Source: Planctomycetota bacterium (GTDB lineage: Bacteria > Planctomycetota > UBA1135 > UBA2386). From it: DNA of 64,000 nucleotides. The position numbers and the translations under genes were made by a program. This document shows, in pieces, positions 8,259 to 17,694 of the stretch (position 1 is the first letter of the stretch; each line of letters starts with the position of its first letter). The stretch covers positions 1-64,000 of the forward strand of contig BJHM01000011.1 in NCBI GenBank assembly GCA_014192625.1, written 5' to 3'. The notes beneath the pieces are model-generated. The model did not search any database, had not been told where the DNA came from, and saw only the letters and a program-made list of their open reading frames with translations.

Positions 8259-9707
8259 TCACTTTGGCAGCAGTCGGTAGCCGCGGAAACCCTGCGCCTG
8301 CACCGGCTCAAAGGTGAAGCTTTGCGGCAGCAGGTCGCGCGCGGCTTCGGCAAGTTGGGGGACTGGTGACGACTGCATGCGGGACAGCGCGCGTTCGCTT
8401 ACCAACAGCTCCTTGCCTCCGGCAATCGATGGCCGCCACAATTGAAACTGCAAAGCAAACGTTGCTGGCACAAACGGCAACTGCTTCTCTTTGGCGATCA
8501 GGGCCACTTCGAGTTCCAGATTGCCGCGCACCGTGAAGCACTGCTGGTCCGGGTGACGGCGCGCGATCCACGCACGTTCTTCCGCGTTGTCGACCAGCAC
8601 ATTGAGCGGTGCTTGTTGTTGCAGTTCATGGAAGCCGGCCGCATAGCCGATTGGATCAGGCGGCCAGTCGTGCGCCCGCACCTGTAGCACGCCTGCGACG
8701 CAGGCAATGGCAACGGCCAGCACGGCAGCGCGGACCGGCAGTGCCAGCATCGATAGCAAGACGGCTGGCACTGTGGAACCAAGCAAGAACGAGCCAAACT
8801 CAAACATGCCGCCGTGCGGCAGCGCTGGTCCGGTGGGCTCTAGCAGGCCGAGCACGATCGTGGTCACGAGCAGGTAACCAAGGACGCAGATGGCAAAGCT
8901 GGCGACCGCCGTACGCAATCGCGGGACGCGCAACGCGACGAACGGCAACAGGCAGAATGGCATGTAGGGGAGCAACCATTCGTGCCAGAGCACGTGGGGC
9001 ACGAAGTCCGCGCGCACCGTTATGCCCATCGCATTGTTTGCCATCGTTGCCTGGCCACTTACAGAAGCGAGTTTGGCCAGCAGCAGCGACAGTCCGGCGT
9101 GCGTGATCAGCAGCACGAACATGTGCGGCACAGTTGTTCGCAGCGAGCGCGCTGGCCAATCCCATGCGATTTGCATGAGGCACAGCGTCAACACCAGCAG
9201 GTGACCCGCTGCATGACAGCCCGCAGCCAGGGCCGACGCTGCGCCAGTGAGCATTGCAAACGACCATCGTCCGGTGCGCAGCAAGTGTGCGAATGGCAAC
9301 CAAGCCAATGCCGAGCAGGCAAAAAACAGCGCGTCGATTTCGACGACGGTCGAGGAATGCAAAACGGCAGGAGTCAATCCGCAGCCAAATGCCGAAAGCA
9401 GCGCGCGTGTGGGATCGATTCCGAGTGCTAGCGCTGTGCGGTGCGTGAACGCCGCGCCGAGCGCGCCGCCAATCGCAGATAGCAGTCGCAGCGACTCGTA
9501 AAGCGGCAGGCCAAAAAAGCCGCATAGCCGCGCAAAGACCCACGCGAGCGGTTGGTAGAGCAGGTTTAGTTGATTGTGCAGCTCGCCGTTGTGGACAAAC
9601 TTGAGGTAGCTGAATGCGTCCAGGCCGTGGAAGGCGTTTTGGCCCATTGCCAGATACAGCGAGAACATCGCCGCGGAAGCGATCCAGGTGGCCTGTGAGC
9701 GCGGCAC
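8259..9707 (-). CDS. Polytopic membrane protein, GT-C glycosyltransferase-like
   Basis: 482 residues with about ten hydrophobic segments. The first periplasmic loop carries an Asp (GLDAFSYLKFVHNGELHNQLNLLYQPLAW) in the position expected for GT-C (DUF2723 / PMT-like) lipid-linked sugar transferases, and HTAL/HSSTVVEIDALFF follows. The C-terminal ~140 residues are soluble and probably periplasmic. The family assignment rests on topology and the Asp loop only. The start is GTG at 9707, two bases after the stop of thiE, so the two genes are probably co-transcribed. Substrate unknown. Confidence 0.6.
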   Translation of the reverse strand: MPRSQATWIASAAMFSLYLAMGQNAFHGLDAFSYLKFVHNGELHNQLNLLYQPLAWVFARLCGFFGLPLYESLRLLSAIGGALGAAFTHRTALALGIDPTRALLSAFGCGLTPAVLHSSTVVEIDALFFACSALAWLPFAHLLRTGRWSFAMLTGAASALAAGCHAAGHLLVLTLCLMQIAWDWPARSLRTTVPHMFVLLITHAGLSLLLAKLASVSGQATMANNAMGITVRADFVPHVLWHEWLLPYMPFCLLPFVALRVPRLRTAVASFAICVLGYLLVTTIVLGLLEPTGPALPHGGMFEFGSFLLGSTVPAVLLSMLALPVRAAVLAVAIACVAGVLQVRAHDWPPDPIGYAAGFHELQQQAPLNVLVDNAEERAWIARRHPDQQCFTVRGNLELEVALIAKEKQLPFVPATFALQFQLWRPSIAGGKELLVSERALSRMQSSPVPQLAEAARDLLPQSFTFEPVQAQGFRGYRLLPK

Positions 9708-9709
9708 GC

Positions 9710-10312
9710 TCAGTTGCCTAAAAAGTTGCGCAGTTTGGCGGCCACCGTGCCCGGGTCATCAGCCCGCAGGATTGTGCTGCAAACGGCGATGCTGCTCACG
9801 CCGAGGAACTGCAGCGAACGCAGGTTGTCGAGACAGATGCCACCAATTGCGAACAGGGGCACCTTGCTGGCTGCCACGGCGGCCTCGATCAAATCGGGCG
9901 CGAGTCCAGTGGCATATTCCTTGGTTGCCGTGGGGAAGCACGGCCCAAAGCCAACGTAGTCGGCACCGGCATTGGTCGCCTCGTGCAATTGCGCAAGACT
10001 GTGCGTGCTGATGCCGAGCAAGCCTCGGGGCATGATGCGCCGTGCAGCGTCGGGGGGCATATCGTCATCGCCGATGTGCGCGCCATTCGCCCGGCCGCGC
10101 ACGGCGAGCATCACGTCGTCGTTGACGATCAGCGGCACTTCGTAGCTGGCGCACAGGTCGCGGCACCGACGGAATCCGGCATCATCCGGAGTTTTGCTGC
10201 GCCACTGCACAAGGTCGACACCACCGCGGATCGCGGCCTTGAGCGTCTGCCACGGATCTGCCGTGCACAGTTGGGGCGTGAATAGCAAGTAGAGCCTGCG
10301 ACCGGCCAACAT
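9710..10312 (-). CDS. thiE: Thiamine-phosphate synthase
   Basis: 200 residues, a full-length TIM barrel joining HMP pyrophosphate and thiazole phosphate to give thiamine phosphate in the cytoplasm. Diagnostic motifs are VDLVQWRSKTPDD (equivalent of QLREK), VPLIVNDDVMLA, GAHIGDDDMP, the ADYVGFGPCFPTATK phosphate loop and the FAIGGICLDN strand. ATG at 10312. No other thiamine genes lie nearby and no TPP riboswitch was recognised in front of it; its close partner at 8259-9707 is a membrane protein unrelated to thiamine. TenI-like paralogues of ThiE exist, but the ND and GxFPT motifs favour a true ThiE. Confidence 0.87.
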   Translation of the reverse strand: MLAGRRLYLLFTPQLCTADPWQTLKAAIRGGVDLVQWRSKTPDDAGFRRCRDLCASYEVPLIVNDDVMLAVRGRANGAHIGDDDMPPDAARRIMPRGLLGISTHSLAQLHEATNAGADYVGFGPCFPTATKEYATGLAPDLIEAAVAASKVPLFAIGGICLDNLRSLQFLGVSSIAVCSTILRADDPGTVAAKLRNFLGN

Positions 10313-10337
10313 CGACGGTAGAGCCTATGGCCCAAGC

Positions 10338-10952
10338 GTGGCCAGCGCGAGAACTTGCTCCGCCTTTGCCGGCACCGCAGAGCAGTCGTGCACGCAGCGG
10401 TGCGCGCGCGTAGCTTCATGCACTGTGTTCCCGAACCAGTTTGCACCCAACTGCGCGCTCTTTGTCTTGGGCCTCGTTGCGGCCATTGGTTTTTTGCGAA
10501 CTGGCATGCTTGCGCGCGGCGGCTTACTGCTCGTCATCCTGCTGGTTGCGATGGATGCTGCGCTGGTCGTTCGCTTCGTCTATGACCGAACGGACGAGGC
10601 CTACTTGATCAGCCTTGCAGTGATGCAAGTGACGGCGTTCTCGGCGCTCGGTTGGTGGGTGCTGCAGTGGGGCCTGCGCCGATGGTCCGCCGACCGAAGC
10701 CAGTGGGAGCAGCTGTTTGCCGATGCGACCCGCCACTACATGCGCAATGAGTTGAGTGCGGCAGAACAACTTTTTTTGCGACTGCGACGCGTCAACCCTT
10801 GGGACCCAGCGTCGGCGATCGGCTTGGCCAACGTGCAGTGGCGAAGCGGCCGACCGAAAATTGCCAGACGACTGCTGCGCGCGGCCCGCAGCCTCGATCG
10901 CAGCGGAGCCTATGCCAATTTGATTGGCGAGCAGTTGCGCAGGCTGGGCTGA
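10338..10952 (+). CDS. Small membrane protein with TPR-like C-terminus, unknown function
   Basis: Up to 204 residues from GTG 10338; the true start may be further in (for example just before FPNQFAPN), because the first ~30 residues look uncharacteristic. Two or three membrane helices (CALFVLGLVAAIGFL, LLLVILLVAMDAALVV, MQVTAFSALGWWVLQWG) are followed by a soluble part with two TPR-like helical hairpins (HYMRNELSAAEQLFLRLRRVNPWDPASAIGLANVQWRSG). The TPR suggests a protein-protein contact role. It is divergent from thiE, with 25 bases between the putative starts. Confidence 0.6.
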   Translation: MASARTCSAFAGTAEQSCTQRCARVASCTVFPNQFAPNCALFVLGLVAAIGFLRTGMLARGGLLLVILLVAMDAALVVRFVYDRTDEAYLISLAVMQVTAFSALGWWVLQWGLRRWSADRSQWEQLFADATRHYMRNELSAAEQLFLRLRRVNPWDPASAIGLANVQWRSGRPKIARRLLRAARSLDRSGAYANLIGEQLRRLG

Positions 10953-10994
10953 GTTCGCAGCAAGCCGATATTTCCTGCCCCGCGACCTACCGGA

Positions 10995-11024
10995 AAAACT
11001 TTGTTGCACGGGCGGAAAAGTTTT
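10995..11024. promoter_or_regulatory. Inverted repeat AAAACTTT-N14-AAAGTTTT upstream of the cytochrome peroxidase gene
   Basis: A perfect 8-bp inverted repeat in an otherwise GC-rich spacer, 86 bases before ATG 11110. It could be an operator for the peroxidase-family gene or a weak terminator of the gene ending at 10952. A possible promoter (TTGTTG, 17 bases, TAGGAT) overlaps it. Confidence 0.3.
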
Positions 11025-11109
11025 AGGATCAAAGACGAATTGGCGTGGGACCTTTGAGACGGTTTCGTTACGAACCGTCACCTGTCTTCCCACGCAAGTA
11101 ATCACGCAC

Positions 11110-12783
11110 ATGCAACACGCTGTTCTTCACGTTGTTTTGCGGCACGTTCCTTTGAGGCCGTTGTCGGTTTCGCTGCTCCTTGGTGCCTGCCTTCTGGCGC
11201 AAGGCGGTTTGCCGCCGGTGCCGGTGCCCGCGGGCAACCCGATCACTCCGCAAAAGGCGATCCTCGGCAAACTGTTGTTTTGGGAAGAGCAGATGTCGTC
11301 CGACAACCGCGTCGCGTGCGGCACCTGCCATCGTGCAGCGCAAGGCGGCGGCGACCCGCGCCCAGCAATCAACCCGGGGCTCGACGGCATCTCGCCGTCT
11401 GGCGATGACATCATGGCCTCGGCGGGCACCATTCACAGTGACGTGAACAACAGGTATGTGCCGGTAGCTAGGTTTGGTCTAAATCCGCAGGTCACTTCGC
11501 GCACCACCCCGAGCAGTGTGAACGCTGCCTGGTTTCCGGCCATGTTCTGGGATGGCCGCGCTACCGGCCAGTTCATCAACCCAGAGACCGGTCTCGTGAG
11601 TCTTGCGACTGGCGGTGCACTTGAGAGCCAGGCTATTAGTCCGATTGTCAGCGGCGTTGAGATGGGTCACGACTCCCGCAACTGGCCCGAGGTCACGGCG
11701 AAGCTCGCTGGTGTAGTGCCGCTGGCGCTTGCCACCGCTTTGCCGCCGGACCTGGTCGCTGCGCTCGCGGGTGGCCAGCGATACCCGGCGCTATTCCAGC
11801 TGGCCTTTGGCTCGCCTGAGATCACCGCGGAACGTATCGCTTTTGCTATTGCAACTTACGAACGCACGCTGGTGCCAGACCAGACTCCATGGGATCAGTT
11901 TCAACGCGGCAACACTGCGGCGATGACGGCACAGCAGATCCGTGGCATGAACGTCTTCAATGGCCCCGGCCGCTGCAACCTGTGCCATGGCACGAGCCTC
12001 TTCTCGGACGGCTTGTTCCACAACATCGGCCTGCGCCCGATTGTCGAGGACAATGGTCGCCAAGGGGTGACCGGCAACGCCGCGGATCGCGGTAAGTTCA
12101 AGGTGCCGAGCCTGCGCAACGTCGGGCTGCGGAACCGCTTTATGCACATGGGTGCATTCAACAACCTGGGGCAGGTAGTCACCTTCTACGTTGGCGGCGG
12201 CGGCCCCAACCTCGACAATAAGGACCCGCTGATTGTGCCGCTCGCACAGCAAGTGCCGCCACCGGATGGCGCCGACCTTGTGGAGTTCTTGACTAACGGT
12301 TTGACCGACGCGCGCGCCCGCAACCGCCAGTTCCCGTTTGATCGTCCGAATCTGGCCAGCGAAGGCCCGGCAGCCAATGGGTTCCCGTTTGGCGGCGGCT
12401 CGGCGGGGACCGGCAACCGCGTCCCTACCATGCTTGCGTCCCAGCCGGCCAATATCGGTAATGTCGATTACAAGATTGGTCTTAACAATGCTCGCGGTGG
12501 CGCGCTGGTGGCCTTTGTCTTGGCGACTGCCCGCGCACCGATTGGCGAACAGTTCAACGGCGTCAATATCAACGTCGATCTCCATAACAGCCCAACGATT
12601 TTATCGATGCTGGTAGCTGGCGCCCCGGGCGCGGTTGGCAGCGGCTATGCCACTGTCAAACTGCCGCTGCCGAACGATCCGGCCTATCGCGGTGTCGTGT
12701 TGACTTCGCAGTGGTTCGTGTTCGACCAGGGAGTCCCAGCCGGACTCGCTAGCACAGCTGGCGCCGAGATACGATTCTTCTAA
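11110..12783 (+). CDS. Secreted di-haem cytochrome c peroxidase / MauG-family protein
   Basis: 557 residues from ATG 11110, which gives a signal peptide ending LLAQGG. Two c-type haem sites are seen: CGTCH (Cys70-His74) and CNLCH (Cys289-His293). The family elements NAAWFPAMFWDGRA, GVEMGH and FKVPSLRNVGLRNRFMHMGAF are present. Such proteins reduce hydrogen peroxide with electrons from small cytochromes, or oxidise protein or small-molecule targets (MauG type), in the periplasm. Compared with classical CcpA/CcmF-type peroxidases (~320-350 residues), it carries an extra C-terminal ~180 residues after the haem core, including a hydrophobic beta-rich tail. Confidence 0.85.
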   Translation: MQHAVLHVVLRHVPLRPLSVSLLLGACLLAQGGLPPVPVPAGNPITPQKAILGKLLFWEEQMSSDNRVACGTCHRAAQGGGDPRPAINPGLDGISPSGDDIMASAGTIHSDVNNRYVPVARFGLNPQVTSRTTPSSVNAAWFPAMFWDGRATGQFINPETGLVSLATGGALESQAISPIVSGVEMGHDSRNWPEVTAKLAGVVPLALATALPPDLVAALAGGQRYPALFQLAFGSPEITAERIAFAIATYERTLVPDQTPWDQFQRGNTAAMTAQQIRGMNVFNGPGRCNLCHGTSLFSDGLFHNIGLRPIVEDNGRQGVTGNAADRGKFKVPSLRNVGLRNRFMHMGAFNNLGQVVTFYVGGGGPNLDNKDPLIVPLAQQVPPPDGADLVEFLTNGLTDARARNRQFPFDRPNLASEGPAANGFPFGGGSAGTGNRVPTMLASQPANIGNVDYKIGLNNARGGALVAFVLATARAPIGEQFNGVNINVDLHNSPTILSMLVAGAPGAVGSGYATVKLPLPNDPAYRGVVLTSQWFVFDQGVPAGLASTAGAEIRFF

Positions 12784-13162
12784 CAGATTTCTTCTGCCAC
12801 ATACCAGTGCCGCGACTTGCCTCGTGCAATCTCGCGGCATTTGTATGTATGGCGAGCTTGCAAGATCGCAGCTCTGATGGGCAAGGCGTGCGCTGTGCAT
12901 GTCGTAAAAGCTGCGACCTGTGAGATCGTGAATGACGGCCAGTGTTTTAAAAGGCCATCCCTTTTCCGCCGCTAGATCGGGCAGTCGTTGCGCAACCTGG
13001 CGGGATAATGTGGTGCGCCTTGCGCGGATGACCGCCGGATTTTTACCGGTGAGTTTTAGTAACACCACTGCCCCCGCTTTGCGATCGCCGCAGCGTTTTC
13101 GGCCAGTGCTACCTTCGCCACGGGTAGGGCTTGCGAGTGATGCGCGTTCGCTGCTAGTGCCG
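12784..13162. other. Intergenic spacer between convergent genes
   Basis: This 379-bp spacer lies between the peroxidase-family gene and methylmalonyl-CoA mutase. Apart from the hairpin at 12808-12839, nothing with recognisable coding or RNA character was found; short open frames here lack ribosome-binding sites and protein-like composition. Confidence 0.5.
12808..12839 (+). terminator. Possible transcription terminator hairpin
   Basis: TGCCGCGA and TCGCGGCA form an 8-bp stem with a 16-base loop 25 bases after the stop of the peroxidase-family gene. It is followed by tttgt, a weak T run. Confidence 0.4.
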
Positions 13163-15316
13163 CTAGTTAGGGGCGCGTTTTGCCAGTAGGTCGAGCAGCT
13201 TGCCAGCGGCATCAGGAATCACGGTGCCCGGGCCGAACACTTCGGCGACCCCGGCGGCGTGCAGCGCTGGCCAATCCTGCTGCGGCACCACGCCGCCTAT
13301 GACAACGAGCACGTCGCCGCGGCCTTGCTTCTGCAGGATCTGTAAAAGCTCCGGCACTAGTGAGCGGTGCGCACCAGCGAGGGTGCTGATGCCGCAGATG
13401 TGCACGTCGTTTTCGATCGCTTGCCGAGCGACTTCGTCCGGCGTCTGAAACAGTGGCCCCACGTCGACATCAAAGCCGAGATCGGCGAACGCGCTCGCAA
13501 TTACGTGCGCGCCGCGGTCATGCCCGTCTTGCCCGAGCTTGGCAACGAGGATGCGCGGCCGCCGGCCGTGTTGCACAGCAAACTGCTGCGTGCGTTGTTG
13601 GATTACCGTTACCTGCGCCATCGACTTGCCAGCGGCAGCATACACCCCAGACACCGTGCGCGATGTCCCCTGATAGCGGCCGAACACGGTTTCGAGTGCG
13701 AGGCTAATTTCGCCGACCGTTGCGCCTTGCTGCACGGCCTCGATCGACAGTGCGAGCAAGTTGCCATTGCCGCGAGCCGCATCCGTCAAGGCTGCCAAGG
13801 TGCGCCCCACGGCCGCAAAATCGCGCGTCCTGCGCAGTTCTTGCAAGCGCGCGATCTGCGCATTGCGGACTGCGTCATTGTCGATTGACAGGATGTCGAT
13901 TGGCTCCTGTTGCTCGGGCTTGTACTTGTTGACGCCGACAATCACTTCTTCGCCTGCATCGATGCGCGCCTGTCGCCGCGCGGCGGCTTCTTCGATGCGA
14001 AGTTTTGGCAAGCCGGCTTCAATCGCTTTCGTCATCCCGCCGAGTGCCTCAACCTCTTGGATCAGCGTCCACGCCTTCTGCGCGAGTTGATCGGTGAGCC
14101 ACTCGACATAATGCGAGCCGGCGAGTGGGTCGGCTACGTGCGTTACATGACTCTCCTCCTGCAGGATGAGTTGGGTGTTGCGCGCGATGCGGGCGGAAAA
14201 CGTGCTCGGCAGAGCGAGCGCTTCGTCAAGCGCGTTGGTGTGCAGCGATTGCGTGCCGCCGAGCACTGCGGCCAGCGCTTCGAGGCAAGTGCGCACGACG
14301 TTGTTGTAGGGATCTTGAGCCGCGAGGGACCAGCCAGAAGTCTGGCAATGGGTTCGCAGCGCCATCGATTTTGGCTCCTTCGCGCCGAACGCGATCACGA
14401 TCTTGCTCCACAAAAGTCGTGCCGCGCGCAGCTTGCAAACTTCGGTGAAGAAGTTCATGCCGATGCCAAAGAAGAACGACATGCGCGCCGCGAGCCGGTC
14501 GACATCGAGGCCTGCTTCGATGCCGGTGCGCAGGTATTCGAGGCCGTCGGCGAGCGTGTAGGCGAGTTCTTGCTCGGCGGTCGCACCGGCCTCGTGCATG
14601 TGATAGCCGCTTACGCTGATCGAATTGAACTTCGGCATCTGCTCGCCGCAAAAGGCGAAGATGTCGCGCACGATCCGCATGCTTGGTCCAGGTGGATAGA
14701 TGTAGGTGTTCCGGACCATGAACTCCTTCAGGATGTCGTTTTGGATCGTGCCGCTAAGTTTGTGCAGTGGCACTCCCTGCTCTAAAGCCGTGGCGATGAA
14801 GAGTGCCAGGATCGGCAGCACGGCTCCGTTCATGGTCATCGATACGGACACCTGATCGAGTGGGATGCCCGCGAACAGGATCCGCATGTCGAGGATCGAA
14901 TCAATCGCAACGCCAGCCATGCCGACGTCACCACTCACGCGCGGATGATCGCTGTCGTAGCCGCGGTGCGTGGCGAGGTCGAACGCGACGCTGAGCCCCT
15001 GTTGTCCCTGCGAAAGGGCTTGCTTGTAAAAAGCATTGGTAGCTTCGGCCGTTGAGAAGCCTGCGTATTGCCGGATGGTCCATGGCTTCTGCGCAAACAT
15101 CGACGCGTAGGGCCCGCCAAGAAACGGTGGCATGCCAGGCAGTGAGCCGGTGTGGGGCAGCCCCTGCTGATCCTTGTCCGTGTAGAGCGCCTTGTGCGCG
15201 ATACCCTCAGGCGACTGCCAAGGGTCAACAGCGAAAGCTCGCTGCTGCCATTGTGCGAGGGTGGCGGGTGGGAACTCGTCGAATCCGTACTGGATCTTTT
15301 TGAAGTCAGGTGTCAT
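13163..15316 (-). CDS. mutB: Methylmalonyl-CoA mutase, large (catalytic, B12-binding) subunit
   Basis: 717 residues, full length for MutB/Scpa-type subunits. The N-terminal TIM barrel holds the substrate region ([35 protein letters not shown]) and [30 protein letters not shown]. The C-terminal Rossmann domain carries the cobalamin lower-ligand motif DxHxxG (D597, H599, G601 in [10 protein letters not shown]). It interconverts methylmalonyl-CoA and succinyl-CoA (propionate, odd-chain and branched-chain metabolism). ATG 15316 is preferred over an upstream TTG at 15328. No small subunit, MeaB chaperone or epimerase is next to it, so either it acts as a homodimer or partners are elsewhere. No cobalamin riboswitch was recognised upstream. 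Confidence 0.95.
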   Translation of the reverse strand: MTPDFKKIQYGFDEFPPATLAQWQQRAFAVDPWQSPEGIAHKALYTDKDQQGLPHTGSLPGMPPFLGGPYASMFAQKPWTIRQYAGFSTAEATNAFYKQALSQGQQGLSVAFDLATHRGYDSDHPRVSGDVGMAGVAIDSILDMRILFAGIPLDQVSVSMTMNGAVLPILALFIATALEQGVPLHKLSGTIQNDILKEFMVRNTYIYPPGPSMRIVRDIFAFCGEQMPKFNSISVSGYHMHEAGATAEQELAYTLADGLEYLRTGIEAGLDVDRLAARMSFFFGIGMNFFTEVCKLRAARLLWSKIVIAFGAKEPKSMALRTHCQTSGWSLAAQDPYNNVVRTCLEALAAVLGGTQSLHTNALDEALALPSTFSARIARNTQLILQEESHVTHVADPLAGSHYVEWLTDQLAQKAWTLIQEVEALGGMTKAIEAGLPKLRIEEAAARRQARIDAGEEVIVGVNKYKPEQQEPIDILSIDNDAVRNAQIARLQELRRTRDFAAVGRTLAALTDAARGNGNLLALSIEAVQQGATVGEISLALETVFGRYQGTSRTVSGVYAAAGKSMAQVTVIQQRTQQFAVQHGRRPRILVAKLGQDGHDRGAHVIASAFADLGFDVDVGPLFQTPDEVARQAIENDVHICGISTLAGAHRSLVPELLQILQKQGRGDVLVVIGGVVPQQDWPALHAAGVAEVFGPGTVIPDAAGKLLDLLAKRAPN

Positions 15317-15737
15317 CGGGCGGCGCAAAATCTACCAACAAAGCCCCATTCGGCAGCATCGGCAAGTGAGCTACAGGGGGTATTGAAAAGCAATTGCTGC
15401 GAAGTTTGCCGCCGAACTTTTGCCGCCAAACTTTTGCCTATGTTCGGTGGTTTTGCAGTGTTGGTAATGGGGTTCTAGTGATGCATTGCCGCGCGATCTC
15501 TAATATCCGGGATTCGCAGCGACAGATGAAAACACGCCAACAAAAATTCTCTGCTGAAAAAATGTCGTGGAAGGTTGCAACGCACCATAGGAAAAATAAA
15601 ATACAAAAGTTGGCGATCAATCTAATGATTCAGTCGTGCGCTACAGCCGCTGGATTTATCGCGGCCGCCGCCCATTCGAGTTGGAACCTGTGAGGGATCA
15701 TCCAGCGACGACGTGTTTGCCGAGCGAGACTAATCGA
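15317..15737. other. Spacer at the start of the AT-rich block, with a 14-bp direct repeat
   Basis: The DNA changes from GC-rich to AT-richer here. A 14-bp imperfect tandem duplication (gccgccgaactttt / gccgccaaactttt, 15408-15435) is present. No gene is convincing until ATG 15738; a longer GTG-initiated version of that gene could begin at 15636. Confidence 0.45.
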
Positions 15738-17327
15738 ATGCTGGCAGTGGCCCTTGCCTGTTACTTCGTTGCTGCAGTGGGGCTGTCGCTGGCGCAGGCG
15801 GATTACATCAACGCAGATTTCGTTGCCTATGCAGGCGTGGCGCATCGCCTGCTGTTAGACCCAGAAATGAGCGTCACTGGCTATTGGTCGCCATTATTTT
15901 CATGGCTGATGGCGCCATTGATGGCACTGTCAGTCGATGACCTAGTAGCAGGCAGAGTGGTGCTTGTAGCCTCTGGCTTTGGTTATGTGCTGGCGGTTCA
16001 CTGGCTCGGACTGCGGCTTACTCCGAGTAGCGGCGGGCATTTCTTCCGCGGTGGTTTGTTAGTCTGCGCAGTGTTGCAGGCCACCTTGTGGAGCGGCTCG
16101 ATGCTTGACCCGGATTTGCTGGCCAACGTCTTCATGTTCGCCTGCCTCTCAAAACTGTTCGATCCTAAAAGTGCGGAGCGGCCACTTGTATGCCTCGCTG
16201 CGGGTCTGCTCGGCGGTGTCGGGTATCTGGCAAAAGCTTATATATTGCCTTTCCTTGTGCTTGTGATGCCAGTTTGGATTTGGTTTGCACTAAGGGCGCG
16301 CGATCCTGCGAGCAGTGGTGGCAGAGCAAGTCATTTGGTGCGCGACTGGCTGCGCAGTTGCTTTTGGTGCGCGCTTGGGCTGGCCATCGTTGCCGGTCCT
16401 TGGATTTTTGTGCTGAGTGGTCATTACGGGGCGGTGTTGTTTTCAACTGCAGGATCTGCGAATCACGCAAATGTGGGGCCCCAAACGTTCGGCAAGGACT
16501 TTCTCTGGCACCCGCACCTAGAACTCCATTACATCCATAACCCACACTTTGGGCCAGATTGGTCGCCGCTATCGTCATGGGGCAATTGCTTGCACCAACT
16601 CGCGCTGACAGGAAAAAACCTGCTGCGTATGGCGGGGCATCTGGCCGGATGGATTGCCCTAGTGGTATTCGGTATTTGGCGTAGGGCTCGCCTAGTAAAC
16701 AAGGGTAAGTTTTCCCCACTCAGTGCGCGCGACCGAAGAATCGTTCAGCTATTACTTTCATCAGTGGTGTTGTTCACGATCGGCTACCTGCTGATTGACA
16801 CTGAACGGCGCTATGTAATGCCGTCGATGATTCCATTCCTCGGCATCGCCGGACTTTTGTTGTTAGCTACTGGGAATACCAATTTGACAAGCCGAAGCGT
16901 TCGGCTGCAAGTGCGAATGGGGGTTCTATTTGCCATCTGCTTTGGTATCCAAGAAGTGCGCCTTTGCATCGTGGCGGCGACCAGGCACGGGCAAATGGGG
17001 CCGCTAACACCATTCGTTTGTATTGCGGATGCAATGAAAGAGGCAGGTGTAAGCGAGCTGCCGTTTGCGGCTAGTCAATGGCACGCAGGGATGATGATTG
17101 CCTATGCCGCATCGCGTGAGGACTATTACTTTGGCACGCCGATCGCAAAAACGCTCCCCGCGCGCGATGCGGAGCTGCGCGCTGCCGGCGTGCGGTGTTG
17201 TATCTTGTTCCCCGAAGAGTTCGCCAAACCCTGGCTACCAGACACTTGGCGAGAAATTGTAGTATTGCCTTTGTCGCTGCCTAAACCCGCCATGCCAATG
17301 ATGCGGATATTTGTGCTTACCCCTTAG
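15738..17327 (+). CDS. Polytopic membrane glycosyltransferase-like protein (GT-C / ArnT-PMT-like)
   Basis: 529 residues from ATG 15738 (GTG 15636 would add 34 residues ahead of the first membrane helix). About ten hydrophobic segments, starting LAVALACYFVAAVGLSLA. The first external loop carries NADFVAYAGVAHRLLLDPEMSVTGYWSPLFSW, the Asp-containing loop characteristic of GT-C transferases that use polyprenyl-linked sugars. The C-terminal ~170 residues include a soluble region. Acceptor and donor are unknown. It is less GC-rich than the genes to its left and stands alone. Confidence 0.65.
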   Translation: MLAVALACYFVAAVGLSLAQADYINADFVAYAGVAHRLLLDPEMSVTGYWSPLFSWLMAPLMALSVDDLVAGRVVLVASGFGYVLAVHWLGLRLTPSSGGHFFRGGLLVCAVLQATLWSGSMLDPDLLANVFMFACLSKLFDPKSAERPLVCLAAGLLGGVGYLAKAYILPFLVLVMPVWIWFALRARDPASSGGRASHLVRDWLRSCFWCALGLAIVAGPWIFVLSGHYGAVLFSTAGSANHANVGPQTFGKDFLWHPHLELHYIHNPHFGPDWSPLSSWGNCLHQLALTGKNLLRMAGHLAGWIALVVFGIWRRARLVNKGKFSPLSARDRRIVQLLLSSVVLFTIGYLLIDTERRYVMPSMIPFLGIAGLLLLATGNTNLTSRSVRLQVRMGVLFAICFGIQEVRLCIVAATRHGQMGPLTPFVCIADAMKEAGVSELPFAASQWHAGMMIAYAASREDYYFGTPIAKTLPARDAELRAAGVRCCILFPEEFAKPWLPDTWREIVVLPLSLPKPAMPMMRIFVLTP

Positions 17328-17694
17328 AGTACGGTCGATTTGCGCCATATACTTAGCAAATCAATTTAAACGTCATGAAATACAGCCCTAATCAAAAAAA
17401 ATGCCGGAAACACGCGAACATTCTCCTCCTGCGCCAAGAAAAAGCTATTTGAACACATAAAAATAGATCCTTATGAAATGCCAAGAGCATTGCGAATCAG
17501 CAGTGCCAAGTTGGCCGGTGATTCAATTCAAAATGAATGTCTTGCGGCAATGCTACAAGCAAAAGCGCCACACCGAATGATCCCAAGGCATCCCGCGCGG
17601 TTATTTTTTTCTGAGTGCACAATTGCTAAGCCGTCAAATACAGAGTCAGATTGGCTCCCAACAACGTCGGCACTCGCTACCACGGAGCTTTTTC
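17328..17694. other. Non-coding spacer
   Basis: This 367-bp AT-rich spacer precedes the PSCyt1/DUF1553 gene. The ribosome-binding site for that gene (GGAG, 17684-17687) is at its end. No RNA structure or credible small gene was recognised. Confidence 0.45.

Noticed and set aside
15317..15737. Cobalamin riboswitch upstream of methylmalonyl-CoA mutase
   Set aside because: No B12-box-like or conserved core elements were recognised on the minus strand.
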